Assembly (NCBI GenBank): GCA_035517775.1
Contig: DATIYF010000123.1
Span: 94,084 to 158,083, forward strand
Reading direction: 5' to 3'
DNA from: DATIYF01 sp035517775
GTDB taxonomy: Bacteria; Acidobacteriota; Terriglobia; Terriglobales; Acidobacteriaceae
DNA: 64,000 nucleotides
Shown here: positions 31,300 through 38,912 of the stretch, piece after piece
How the letters are laid out: every line of letters starts with the position of its first letter
How positions within the stretch are numbered: position 1 is the stretch's first letter
Notes under the pieces: model-generated
Told to the model about the DNA's origin: nothing
What the model saw: the letters and a program-made list of their open reading frames with translations, nothing else
Databases searched by the model: none
Translations under genes and position numbers: made by a program

Positions 31300-33093
31300 C
31301 TAGATGACCCAGTATTTGCCGGCCTCAACAAGTTTTTGTGCAACCTTCTCGCGCAAGGCAATCGAGTTAAACGGCTCGTACCTCGAAAGCCTCCGCAGGA
31401 TAGCGGCTTGCGACCGTAGCATGTCGCCTTCGCCGCAGGCCCCGATCACCGCCCGCGCAGCGCTTTCAATTTTATCCATCGCGCCCACCAGGTACACCCG
31501 CGCCATGGCGATGGCATGGGCAGCGCTGGCTTCACCGTGTTGTATAGCGAGTTTTTGGGCGCGCAGCACCGCCGACTCGACGGCGTATGCTTCAATCACC
31601 ATAGTGGCGATGGCCCCCATGATTTCCTGCTGGTCGCCAATTGCCTGCATATACTTTTGAGTAGCAACCCCAGCTGCGAACAGGGCGATCTTCTTGGCTG
31701 CCGCCACTAACCTAAGCTCTTCTCCCAGGAGGCTGTCCGAGCGCTCGTCACGTATGCCGGCCAGAGCTTCATCCATCAGCTTCTTGATCGCTGCCATCAG
31801 CGGTAACTGCCCGGAGATTGCCCGTTTCAGCAGGAACCCCGTAATGACCAGCCGATTGATTTCGTTCGTGCCTTCAAAAATGCGATTGATGCGGGCGTCA
31901 CGATAAGCGCGCTCAGCCGGATACTCTTCCACGAAACCGTAGCCTCCATAGATTTGCACGGTTTCATCCACAACGTAGCCAAGGAACTCTGACCCCCACA
32001 CCTTGAGGATCGAACATTCAACCGCATATTCGTCAATCACCTTACGAACCTGGGCCATGTCATCATGAAGCGCGCCGAGTTGTTCGATGGCCGCATCCAT
32101 CATGCCCACGGTACGGTAGGCCATGGCTTCGCCGGTGAAGATTCCGGCTGCCATGTTGGCCAGTTTCTCGCGCACCAAGCCGAAATCAGCAATGACTTTG
32201 CCGAAGGCCTTGCGCTGCTTGGCATAGCCGATTGCGTTCTCAATCGAATTGCGCGCTCCGCCGACGCACGCCGCACCCAGTTTGAAGCGGCCCACATTCA
32301 GAACGTTGAAAGCAATGTGATGGCCTTTGCCGATTTCACCCAGAACGTTCTCTATGGGGACCTTGCAGTCATTGAGTATCAGCGGGCATGTGGACGAGCC
32401 ACGAATGCCCATCTTGTGCTCTTCCGCTCCAACGGCAAAACCCGGGAAGTTACGCTCGACGATAAAAGTGGTGAACTTCTCGCCCTCCACTTTGGCGAAC
32501 ACGATGAATAGGTCTGCAAAACCGGCGTTGGTGATCCACATCTTCTCGCCGTTCAGCAGATAAAACCTGCCATCGGGAGAGAGCGTAGCCTTGGTACGGC
32601 AGTTAAGCGCGTCCGATCCCGAAGAGGACTCCGAAAGGGCATAAGCGCCGACCATTGTTCCACTGGCCAAGCCAGGAAGGTATTTTTGCTTTTGCGCTTC
32701 TGTACCGAAATACACGATGGGCAGCGTGCCGATACAGGTATGCGCCCCCCAGGTGGTGCTGAAACCGCCATACTTGGCGATGCGGTCCGCAATGATCGCC
32801 GAAGTGACTTTGTCCAGCTGCATGCCGCCGTACTTCTCGGGAACATCCACGCCGCTCAACCCCAACTCGCCCGCCTTCTTCAGCAGTTCCCGGTTAACGG
32901 CAAACTCTTTGTGCTCCATCCTCTCAATGTTGGGAACGATCTCTTGGTTGGCAAATTCCTCCGCGGTCTGCGCAATCAGCAGATGCTGTTCGCTGAAATC
33001 TTCTGGGGTAAAAACCTCGACCGGCGTTCGCTCCTCGATCAGGCAGCTGCCGCCGGAGACCTTGCGCATGGGTGTTGCCGTAAGTGTAGCCAT
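31300..33093 (-). CDS. Acyl-CoA dehydrogenase (VLCAD-like, long form)
   Basis: The 597-residue FAD enzyme has the family motifs YALSESSSGSDALNCRTKA (about residue 155), LNGEKMWITNAGFADLFIVFAK, MGIRGSSTCPLILNDCKVP, QIYGGYGFVEEYPAERAYRDARI and the catalytic-region IFEGTNEINRLVI (about residue 415). An extra C-terminal helical domain of about 170 residues resembles very-long-chain and ACAD9-type enzymes. I start it at the ATG at 33093, which has GAGGTGAG just upstream; a GTG three codons earlier is the alternative. It is separated from the acyl-CoA ligase by a REP-like element, so the two may not share one transcript. Confidence 0.9.
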   Translation of the reverse strand: MATLTATPMRKVSGGSCLIEERTPVEVFTPEDFSEQHLLIAQTAEEFANQEIVPNIERMEHKEFAVNRELLKKAGELGLSGVDVPEKYGGMQLDKVTSAIIADRIAKYGGFSTTWGAHTCIGTLPIVYFGTEAQKQKYLPGLASGTMVGAYALSESSSGSDALNCRTKATLSPDGRFYLLNGEKMWITNAGFADLFIVFAKVEGEKFTTFIVERNFPGFAVGAEEHKMGIRGSSTCPLILNDCKVPIENVLGEIGKGHHIAFNVLNVGRFKLGAACVGGARNSIENAIGYAKQRKAFGKVIADFGLVREKLANMAAGIFTGEAMAYRTVGMMDAAIEQLGALHDDMAQVRKVIDEYAVECSILKVWGSEFLGYVVDETVQIYGGYGFVEEYPAERAYRDARINRIFEGTNEINRLVITGFLLKRAISGQLPLMAAIKKLMDEALAGIRDERSDSLLGEELRLVAAAKKIALFAAGVATQKYMQAIGDQQEIMGAIATMVIEAYAVESAVLRAQKLAIQHGEASAAHAIAMARVYLVGAMDKIESAARAVIGACGEGDMLRSQAAILRRLSRYEPFNSIALREKVAQKLVEAGKYWVI

Positions 33094-33136
33094 AGATCTC
33101 ACCTCGACCGATACTTGTTCAACGGGCTTTCTGCGC

Positions 33137-33263
33137 GGGAAGGGCGCGGCTTCAGCCGTGCCGGCAAAGATGTATAAGAACTCGTGGCCCCAGCGCTTGA
33201 GGCGCTTGCGTAGCGCTGAAGCCGGTGCATCTGTTGTGGCACGGCTGAAGCCGCGCCCTTCCC
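33137..33263. repeat. REP/MITE-like palindromic element, copy 1
   Basis: A perfect 26-bp inverted repeat (33137-33162 and 33238-33263; core GGCTTCAGCCGTGCC and its complement) encloses about 75 bp. Inside is a smaller inverted repeat, CAGCGCT...AGCGCTG. No coding frame is present. A related but degraded element lies on the other side of the acyl-CoA ligase gene at 34932-35063. Confidence 0.8.
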
Positions 33264-33285
33264 CTGGCCGCTTCTGGCCGCGCGA

Positions 33286-34899
33286 TTATGAAACCACGCC
33301 CTTTTCCGCGGCCCAATATTGTCGCCGCAACTCGCGTTTCAGGACCTTCCCTGTCCCGGTCTTGGGCAGACTTTCCGGAAAGTCCACCGACCGCGGACAC
33401 TTGTAATGCGAAAGCCGGGCGCGGCAGAACTCCAGCAGTTCATCCTCCGTCGCTTTCATCCCGGGCTTCAAAACGACCAGAGCCTTCGGCACTTCACCCC
33501 ACTTCGCGTCAGGCACCGGAATCACCGCCGCCTCGTACACCGAAGGGTGGGCAGAAAGCACTTTTTCCACCTCCAGCGAAGAAATGTTTTCTCCTCCGCT
33601 GACAATGATCTCTTTCTTGCGGTCTACGATCTGGATGTAATTGCAGGCATTGACTGTGGCTACGTCGCCGGTGTGGAACCAGCCGTCGCGCATGGCTGTC
33701 GCAGTGGCCTCAGGCTGCCGCCAGTAGCCTTGCATGATGGTGTCGCCGCGGACCACGATCTCTCCGATGGCGCTGCCGTCGTGAGGCACTTCTTTTCCGT
33801 CTGGCCCCAGCACTCGTAGTTCAACGCCGGGAATGGCAAACCCGGCCATGGCCTGGCTCGCGTATCGCTGGTCGCCTTCCCACGCTAAGCCCGCTTTCAT
33901 CGCCGACTTGGCAAGCGTCGGACTGGTTTCGGTGAGCCCATAGCCCGAGATGCAGGCGCAGCCGAGTTTCTCTTGTGCTTCCTTCACCAGGGTGGGAGAC
34001 GAAGCCGCCCCGCCGATGACAATGGTCCGCAAACTGCTCAAGTCATAGTTCGCTCTCTCTAGAGAATGGGTAAGGGCTGCGACCATTGTCGGAACCATGG
34101 CGCAAGTCGTCACTCGTTCACGGTCCATCAGCCGGAATACGTCAATCGGGTTGAAGTGGTGAATCATGACATGGGTTCCGCCGACCACGGTTATGGTGTG
34201 CGCCGTGCCCCACCCATTGGCGTGAAAGAGCGGAATGGTGTGCAGCAGTACCGACGTGCACGACATTTCACCCAATGTGGTTGGCGATGTCTGTCCCGCA
34301 GCGAGCACCGACAAAGCATGTAAGTAAACGTTGCGATGGGTGAGCATGACGCCCTTTGGACGGTCGCTTGAGCCACTGGTGTAAAACAGTTCGGCAATCG
34401 AGTCCTCGTCAACCTGGGTGAAATCGCACTCAAACGGTGGGCCGCCGGCAAGGAGGTTGTCGTAATTCTGGGCGGCCAGCCAATCGGCCTCCGGCTGGCC
34501 ATCCAGCAGAAAGGTGATTTCCAGGGAAGGAACGGTTGTTTGGAACGACTGCGCCAGCGGCAGGAAGGGCCTTTCCACAAACAGAAAACGCGCCTGCGCG
34601 TCGTTGAGCACAAATGCCAGTTCCTGAGGCGCCAGCCGAATGTTCAACGGAAGCAGAATGCAGCCCGCTCCCAGAATTCCGTAATAGGCCTCCAGCAGCC
34701 GGTGGCAATTGGTGCTGAGAATTGCAATGCGGTCGCCTGGTTGCGCCCTGCGAGCGACAAGGGCGCCGGCAAGCCGCGCCGCGCGCTCGGCGAATTGCAA
34801 ATAGGTAAAACGCTGATCGCCGCAGACCACGCCGACTTTATTGGGAAATTGTTCACGCGCATAGCGCAAGAACCGAATGGGGGTAAGAGGGATTTTCAT
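33286..34899 (-). CDS. Acyl-CoA ligase (AMP-forming; fatty-acid/medium-chain type)
   Basis: The 537-residue ANL-superfamily enzyme activates a carboxylic acid with ATP to acyl-AMP and then acyl-CoA. Visible motifs are the P-loop-like YTSGSSDRPKGVMLTHRN (about residue 167), ISGYGLTETSPTLAKS (about residue 300), the hinge-region WFHTGDVATVNACNYIQIVDRKKE (shown here as a composite of A7/A8 elements) and the late PKTGTGKVLKRELRRQ with the catalytic Lys. I start it at the ATG at 34899, because GAGG lies 5 bp upstream and the upstream codons fall in the palindromic element. The gene is bracketed by two REP-like elements. Confidence 0.9.
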   Translation of the reverse strand: MKIPLTPIRFLRYAREQFPNKVGVVCGDQRFTYLQFAERAARLAGALVARRAQPGDRIAILSTNCHRLLEAYYGILGAGCILLPLNIRLAPQELAFVLNDAQARFLFVERPFLPLAQSFQTTVPSLEITFLLDGQPEADWLAAQNYDNLLAGGPPFECDFTQVDEDSIAELFYTSGSSDRPKGVMLTHRNVYLHALSVLAAGQTSPTTLGEMSCTSVLLHTIPLFHANGWGTAHTITVVGGTHVMIHHFNPIDVFRLMDRERVTTCAMVPTMVAALTHSLERANYDLSSLRTIVIGGAASSPTLVKEAQEKLGCACISGYGLTETSPTLAKSAMKAGLAWEGDQRYASQAMAGFAIPGVELRVLGPDGKEVPHDGSAIGEIVVRGDTIMQGYWRQPEATATAMRDGWFHTGDVATVNACNYIQIVDRKKEIIVSGGENISSLEVEKVLSAHPSVYEAAVIPVPDAKWGEVPKALVVLKPGMKATEDELLEFCRARLSHYKCPRSVDFPESLPKTGTGKVLKRELRRQYWAAEKGVVS

Positions 34900-34931
34900 G
34901 TGCGCCTCGCGATTGATGACAAGATGGCAAG

Positions 34932-35063
34932 GGGAAGGGCACAGCTTCAGCCGTGCCCTCAAGGAACGCACACACCAAACTTCCACCGCATGAGGTGGTT
35001 GCCTCATCGGCAAGCGATTTTGAGGTCGCGGCCCCGTGGGCACGGCTGGAGGCCTGCCCTTCC
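34932..35063. repeat. REP/MITE-like palindromic element, copy 2 (imperfect)
   Basis: The outer arms 34932-34957 and 35038-35063 are imperfect inverted repeats with the core CTTCAGCCGTGCC / GGCACGGCTGGAGG. A small inner hairpin is ATGAGG-TGGTTG-CCTCAT. Arm sequence, total length (132 against 127 bp) and inner-hairpin layout match copy 1, in the same orientation. Confidence 0.7.
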
Positions 35064-35077
35064 ATGGTTCCCGGTAA

Positions 35078-36007
35078 TTACGCGACCGCCGAGATTGCCT
35101 TCTCTTTCCGGGCCCGCGCTTTCTTCGCGCGCCGGAGCGGTTTTTCAGCTCTGTGCTCGCCCGCGGGCTTCACCATGACATCCATTAACGCCTTCTGGGC
35201 GTCCACATAGCTCTTCACACCTTCCCGTGTCAGATCACCTAGAGGCACGAAGGGGAAGGGCCGCAGCAGTTCCAGGCCCTTGCCCGCGGTCTTGACATTG
35301 GCGTTCATCTGCTTGCCAGCGATGTCTACCAGTTTTTTCTGAGCGTCAATGAACGACTCGGTGGCCTGCCTCGCCAGTTCTGCCAGTTCGCTGGGTTTGG
35401 TTTTCTTTGCGGCGCCATTCTTCTTGCCGCCCGTGGCCTTGGTGGTCTCTTCGGCGATGACATCCAGGAACTGCTTTTGCGCTTTGGCAAAATTCTCCAT
35501 GCCTTCGCGCGCCAGATTCACCAGGTGCTCGGGTTCATAGGGCTTGCCCGCCTTGGCGGCTTCCACCCAGGTGTGGGTCTGCTTGCCGGCAATCTTCAGG
35601 AACTCTTCCTGCATGTGGATAAAGGTTTCTACGCTGCGCCCGAAGAGATCGGCGAGGGCATGTGCGGCCGGCCAGTCTCCCATGCGCTCCTTCACTCCAT
35701 TCATCAGGATCTCGTTCTGCTTCTTGCCGAGATCGAGCAGGACCTTCTGTCCTTCGATAAAGTTGTTCACCCCCTCCCCGGCCATCTCGGTGAGAATGGC
35801 GGTAGGAGAGTGGTGCGGGTCGGTCAGCTGCTCACGCACCGCGTGCATGATGTTGGCGTTCTGCCGCATGGCCAGGTCCAACAGGATCCGCTGTGTGGCG
35901 AAGAAACTCTGCACGCCTTGCTGCGCCCAACCCGACAGAACATTTACGAATGAAGACTCCCTAGGATGATGGGTCCGGGAGGTCTCGGTCTTAGTGGCTG
36001 CTGGCAT
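35078..36007 (-). CDS. Phasin-like granule-associated protein with six tandem helical repeats
   Basis: The 309-residue protein consists of six amphipathic repeats of 44-48 residues with the pattern GV-x-SF-x3-QK-x-LLD-x3-KQ. The conserved Gln falls at residues 39, 87, 133, 177, 223 and 271 (for example GVQSFFATQRILLDLAMRQN and GVKSYVDAQKALMDV). A basic tail (RRAKKARARKEK) ends it. Phasins coat polyhydroxyalkanoate granules; known ones usually have a single such domain of about 100-190 residues. I start it at the ATG at 36007, with GGAGG 4 bp upstream, not the frame's earlier ATG at 36079, which lies upstream of the -10 element. The divergent neighbour is phaR. Confidence 0.75.
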   Translation of the reverse strand: MPAATKTETSRTHHPRESSFVNVLSGWAQQGVQSFFATQRILLDLAMRQNANIMHAVREQLTDPHHSPTAILTEMAGEGVNNFIEGQKVLLDLGKKQNEILMNGVKERMGDWPAAHALADLFGRSVETFIHMQEEFLKIAGKQTHTWVEAAKAGKPYEPEHLVNLAREGMENFAKAQKQFLDVIAEETTKATGGKKNGAAKKTKPSELAELARQATESFIDAQKKLVDIAGKQMNANVKTAGKGLELLRPFPFVPLGDLTREGVKSYVDAQKALMDVMVKPAGEHRAEKPLRRAKKARARKEKAISAVA

Positions 36008-36024
36008 ATAACCTCCGTTGTATT

Positions 36025-36037
36025 GCTGCATTGCAGC
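36025..36037. promoter_or_regulatory. Candidate PhaR operator
   Basis: GCTGCATTGCAGC is a palindrome with 6-bp arms. It contains CTGC-N3-GCAG, the type of site reported for PhaR of Rhodobacter sphaeroides. It lies just downstream of the phasin -10 box, about at the expected transcript start, and 18 bp before the phasin ATG. That is an ideal place for repression. Confidence 0.6.
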
Positions 36038-36046
36038 ATCGAGGTA

Positions 36047-36075
36047 AATATAGGACTTTACGGTGGTTGTGTCAA
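36047..36075 (-). promoter_or_regulatory. Sigma-70-type promoter of the phasin gene
   Basis: On the minus strand, TTGACA (36075-36070) and TATATT (36052-36047) are separated by exactly 17 bp. This is the cleanest housekeeping-type promoter in the window. It points to the phasin gene and is overlapped downstream by the candidate PhaR operator. Confidence 0.75.
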
Positions 36076-36107
36076 GCATTTATTATTCTATTTGTGCACA
36101 GCAACAT

Positions 36108-36121
36108 AGCAAGGTTTTGCT
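36108..36121. promoter_or_regulatory. Second TGC-rich palindrome in the phasin-phaR gap
   Basis: AGCAA-GGTT-TTGCT is an inverted repeat with 5-bp arms between the phasin promoter and phaR. PhaR proteins bind TGC-rich repeats and autoregulate, so this may be a second or autoregulatory site. The evidence is weaker than for 36025-36037. Confidence 0.3.
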
Positions 36122-36270
36122 TCAGCATCGAGAGAGGCCGAAACATGGCAGTGCAAGGCGCAGGACCTGGGTGGAGTGGGAAATGGGGGCCGAGGGACGA
36201 ACAGAATGCTGCTCGGTCATTCCTTTCGTCGGACTCCTGAACTTCGCTGCCCCACGGCGGGAAAAGGCTA

Positions 36271-36804
36271 ATGAAATCCTCCATCATCGTCATCAAAAAA
36301 TACGGCAACCGGCGCCTCTACAACACTGCCAGCAGCCGCTACGTGAACCTCGATGACATCGCTGCGCTCATCCGCGAAGGCAAGGAGCTCAAGGTCGTGG
36401 ACGCCAAAACCGGCCAGGACCTGACCCGCGTCATCCTGACGCAGATCATCACCGAAGATGCCAAAGATAAGCCGACCGGTCTGCCGCTCGAGCTGCTGCG
36501 GCAACTGATCGTCGCCTCTGATGAAGTGCGGCAGGAGTTTGTCATGTGGTACCTGAAATCGGCCTTTGACACTTATCAAAAAGTCCAAGACGCGGTGCAA
36601 AGCCGCCTGGGAGAGGTGCAGACGGCAATTCTGTCGCCGGTGGAGATGATGAAAAACTTTCTGGGCGGCTCAGCGCCACCGAAAACCGAGACTGAGCCGG
36701 AGCTGAACGCGCTACGCAGGCGAGTGGCGGAGCTGGAGGAGCGGCTGAACAAAGGTGCGCGGAGGAAGAAGCGCGCGGCGGCTAGCAAGATACGCCGCCC
36801 ATAG
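36271..36804 (+). CDS. phaR: Polyhydroxyalkanoate synthesis repressor PhaR
   Basis: The 177-residue regulator has the PHB/PHA accumulation DNA-binding domain at the N terminus: IVIKKYGNRRLYNTASSRYV, then LDDIAALIREGKELKVVDAK. The second conserved domain has DLTRVILTQIITED and LLRQLIVASDEVRQEFVMWY (about residues 45-105), and a Lys/Arg-rich tail follows. PhaR senses nascent PHA or its granules and represses phasin genes and often itself. The gene is divergent from the phasin gene, with 263 bp between the two start codons containing the promoter and two palindromes. The PHA synthase gene is not in the window. Confidence 0.92.
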   Translation: MKSSIIVIKKYGNRRLYNTASSRYVNLDDIAALIREGKELKVVDAKTGQDLTRVILTQIITEDAKDKPTGLPLELLRQLIVASDEVRQEFVMWYLKSAFDTYQKVQDAVQSRLGEVQTAILSPVEMMKNFLGGSAPPKTETEPELNALRRRVAELEERLNKGARRKKRAAASKIRRP

Positions 36805-36869
36805 AACTCTATAGAACTCTTACGAGCGGCGAGTGGCAGAGCCTTGAAGTCAAGAGCGCCCGCTTAGAA

Positions 36870-37856
36870 ATGCGGCCTCAGTTCGCATGTCGGCGACCTT
36901 GTGGCGATGCGAGTGAGGCTGCTGTCAACGCGGTCGCGTCCGCACGAATGGAATGGCTTGCCCTCTCGCGGTATAATCGCGGTTGGAAGCATCTGCGCCA
37001 CGACGCGCGATCCGCGTGGGTGTGCGCGAGCAGGGGCAGATTCAGGACAACATTGCGCGCTCATAGAAGGGTCAACGGATCTTCGAAACTTCGGTCCCGA
37101 CGACAATCCCCCCATCCCCACTCTGAAGCCGAGACCTCCCTCTGGACCGAAGCGCTGTTCGGAGCAGAGGTCCTTCTGCTGCATGCCACACCGGTTTACT
37201 ACGGATTTGGCGTGCCCCACGGCGATGGCTCGGGGGTGGTCATCATTCCTGGCTTTCTCGGCACTGATCTTTATCTCACCGAGCTTCACGGCTGGTTAGG
37301 ACGCATTGGCTACTGCGCGTATTTTTCCGGCATCGGCATCAACGCCGACTGTCCGAATCTGCTGATCCAGCGCCATCTGAGCGCGACCATAGAAAAAGCC
37401 CTGGATGAAACCGGACGCAAGATTCACCTGATCGGCCATAGCCTGGGGGGCGTAATTGCGCGCTCGGTCGCCGGCGCCAGACCGAAGGACATCGCCTCGG
37501 TCATCACCCTGGCGTCCCCGATTCGCGGCACGGTCGCCAATCGAACCATCGTCCATGCCGCCGAAGCTATCCGCCTGCGCATCCTGCAAGAGCACGGCAA
37601 GGGAGTGTTTCCGCACTGCTATACCGGCCGCTGCACCTGCAACTTTGTGGACTCGCTACGCCGCGCGGTGCCGGACTCAATGCTCCAGACCGCGATTTAT
37701 ACCCGGCACGACGGCATTGTGGACTGGCGCTATTGCATGACCAGAAAAGAAGGGAATGATTTCGACGTCCCAGGCACGCACATTGGCATGGCCTTCAATC
37801 CCACGGCATATTCGATCGTTGCCGAGCGTCTGGCGCTGACGCACTCATCAGATTGA
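36870..37856 (+). CDS. Alpha/beta hydrolase (esterase/lipase-like)
   Basis: The conserved part reads as a lipase-type fold: VVIIPGFLGTDLYLTELHGW (oxyanion region), then IHLIGHSLGGVIARSVAG with the nucleophile Ser, ITLASPIRG, a candidate acid in YTRHDGIVDWRYC and a C-terminal His in PGTHIGMAFNP. Two internal cysteines (CYTGRCTC) are notable. The first 80 or so residues of the longest frame look unconserved, and a perfect TATAAT at 36972-36977 suggests transcription starts inside it. The true start may therefore be further downstream, for example GTG at 37020. A role in PHA or lipid turnover is suggested only by the neighbours. Confidence 0.75.
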   Translation: MRPQFACRRPCGDASEAAVNAVASARMEWLALSRYNRGWKHLRHDARSAWVCASRGRFRTTLRAHRRVNGSSKLRSRRQSPHPHSEAETSLWTEALFGAEVLLLHATPVYYGFGVPHGDGSGVVIIPGFLGTDLYLTELHGWLGRIGYCAYFSGIGINADCPNLLIQRHLSATIEKALDETGRKIHLIGHSLGGVIARSVAGARPKDIASVITLASPIRGTVANRTIVHAAEAIRLRILQEHGKGVFPHCYTGRCTCNFVDSLRRAVPDSMLQTAIYTRHDGIVDWRYCMTRKEGNDFDVPGTHIGMAFNPTAYSIVAERLALTHSSD

Positions 37857-37878
37857 GTAGCTCCCGACGGATTTCTGC

Positions 37879-38856
37879 TTAGCTGCCTACCATCTCCAAC
37901 ACCGCACCGGAAGCAGTTTCCAGCCGTTCGACCCTTTCGCCCTGAGTCAGCTTCACCACCGCTCCGGCAAGACTGTTGTTGGTAACTTCGAAGCTGCCGG
38001 AGCAATCGGTCTTGACGTAAGGCAGGCGATGGATGCCCGGCCCGCTGCCATCCAGCGCAACTTCCACCTGAAGTCCTTGCTCTTTGCCGCAGCGAAAATT
38101 CCACCGAAAAGTTCGCGCGTCGTTTCGGATGTCGCGCAAATCGCGAAATACCTGCCGCCGCCCTTCATGCCATAGGACTGCTTTGCGGAAGATCATTCCC
38201 AGTGGCATGTCGTAGACCAATGCTTCCAAGGTGCTTGACGACCCATCGGGGCGGGGAAAATACACGTGTGCCCAGGTCCAGAAACCGCGGTGACGATATC
38301 CGCAATTATGCCCTTGCAGTCCAAATCCCAGAGGACTCCCTCCGAAGGTCTGGCCATCCAGCGTGATCTTTCCGGAAAACCGGGCATTAGAGTGCGGCGT
38401 CCGGGAAAACCCGATCCAGCCTTTGTTGCTCAGGGTGACACGGAATGTCGAACCGTATTCCAGTTCCCAGGCCACCGCATGTCCGTCGAGCTGCAAAGCT
38501 CCGCGGCAGGAATTCTGTCCGATTTCGTTTTCACCGATTCGCAGACGGAATGGGTTCTGGCCACACCCGCTGAGTTCCAAATCATTCAGCGCAAATCCTT
38601 GAATGAAACTCTGGGGCTTGCCCTCCGCCGGAAACCAAGTGGCCCACACCTGAACTGGCATCCCGCGCGGATCTTCGGCGCAGCCGCCGCGTCCAGGGTT
38701 CATCAGCAAATAACGAAACCACCATGCGCCGCTTCCATCGGCGAGTCCCAAACGCAAGAACCAGACTTCATAACGGCGCCGGGTGGATAAAGATGAATAA
38801 ACTTCGTTTAAGGTCTTCACGGCAATGATCGCGAACTTCGCTTTCGTGGAGATCAT
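37879..38856 (-). CDS. Uncharacterised protein, possibly lipocalin-like (CrtC/AttH/tocopherol-cyclase type)
   Basis: The 325-residue product has no signal peptide or membrane helix and a beta-rich look. The N-terminal YEVWFLRLGLADGSGAWWFR and the central CGYRHRGFWTWAHVYF, GKITLDGQTFGG and LEALVYDMPLG segments are reminiscent of the hydroxyneurosporene-hydratase (CrtC)/AttH and tocopherol cyclase-like double-lipocalin families, which bind large hydrophobic substrates. The similarity is by eye only. AGGAG lies too close to the first ATG, so the start is uncertain. The gene is divergent from the aldehyde dehydrogenase gene and convergent with the esterase gene. Confidence 0.55.
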   Translation of the reverse strand: MISTKAKFAIIAVKTLNEVYSSLSTRRRYEVWFLRLGLADGSGAWWFRYLLMNPGRGGCAEDPRGMPVQVWATWFPAEGKPQSFIQGFALNDLELSGCGQNPFRLRIGENEIGQNSCRGALQLDGHAVAWELEYGSTFRVTLSNKGWIGFSRTPHSNARFSGKITLDGQTFGGSPLGFGLQGHNCGYRHRGFWTWAHVYFPRPDGSSSTLEALVYDMPLGMIFRKAVLWHEGRRQVFRDLRDIRNDARTFRWNFRCGKEQGLQVEVALDGSGPGIHRLPYVKTDCSGSFEVTNNSLAGAVVKLTQGERVERLETASGAVLEMVGS

Positions 38857-38875
38857 ACTCCTGTGGCCGATGTGG

Positions 38876-38895
38876 CGCGGGCGCCTTCGCCCGCG
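38876..38895. repeat. Perfect GC-rich hairpin between divergent genes
   Basis: CGCGGGCG-CCTT-CGCCCGCG is a perfect 8-bp stem with a 4-base loop. It lies in the 56-bp gap between the divergent lipocalin-like and aldehyde dehydrogenase genes, 18 bp before the GTG of the latter. It may be another short interspersed palindrome. Confidence 0.55.
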
Positions 38896-38912
38896 TAGAA
38901 TTTTCTCCGAAC

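Noticed and set aside
30947..31303. Plus-strand 118-codon frame in the adhE-dehydrogenase gap
   Set aside because: No ribosome site, no domain, odd composition; it also runs through the terminator-like hairpin.
36801..36820. Tandem 10-bp direct repeat ATAGAACTCT after phaR
   Set aside because: It is only two units at the stop codon, with no palindrome or known function; probably replication slippage.
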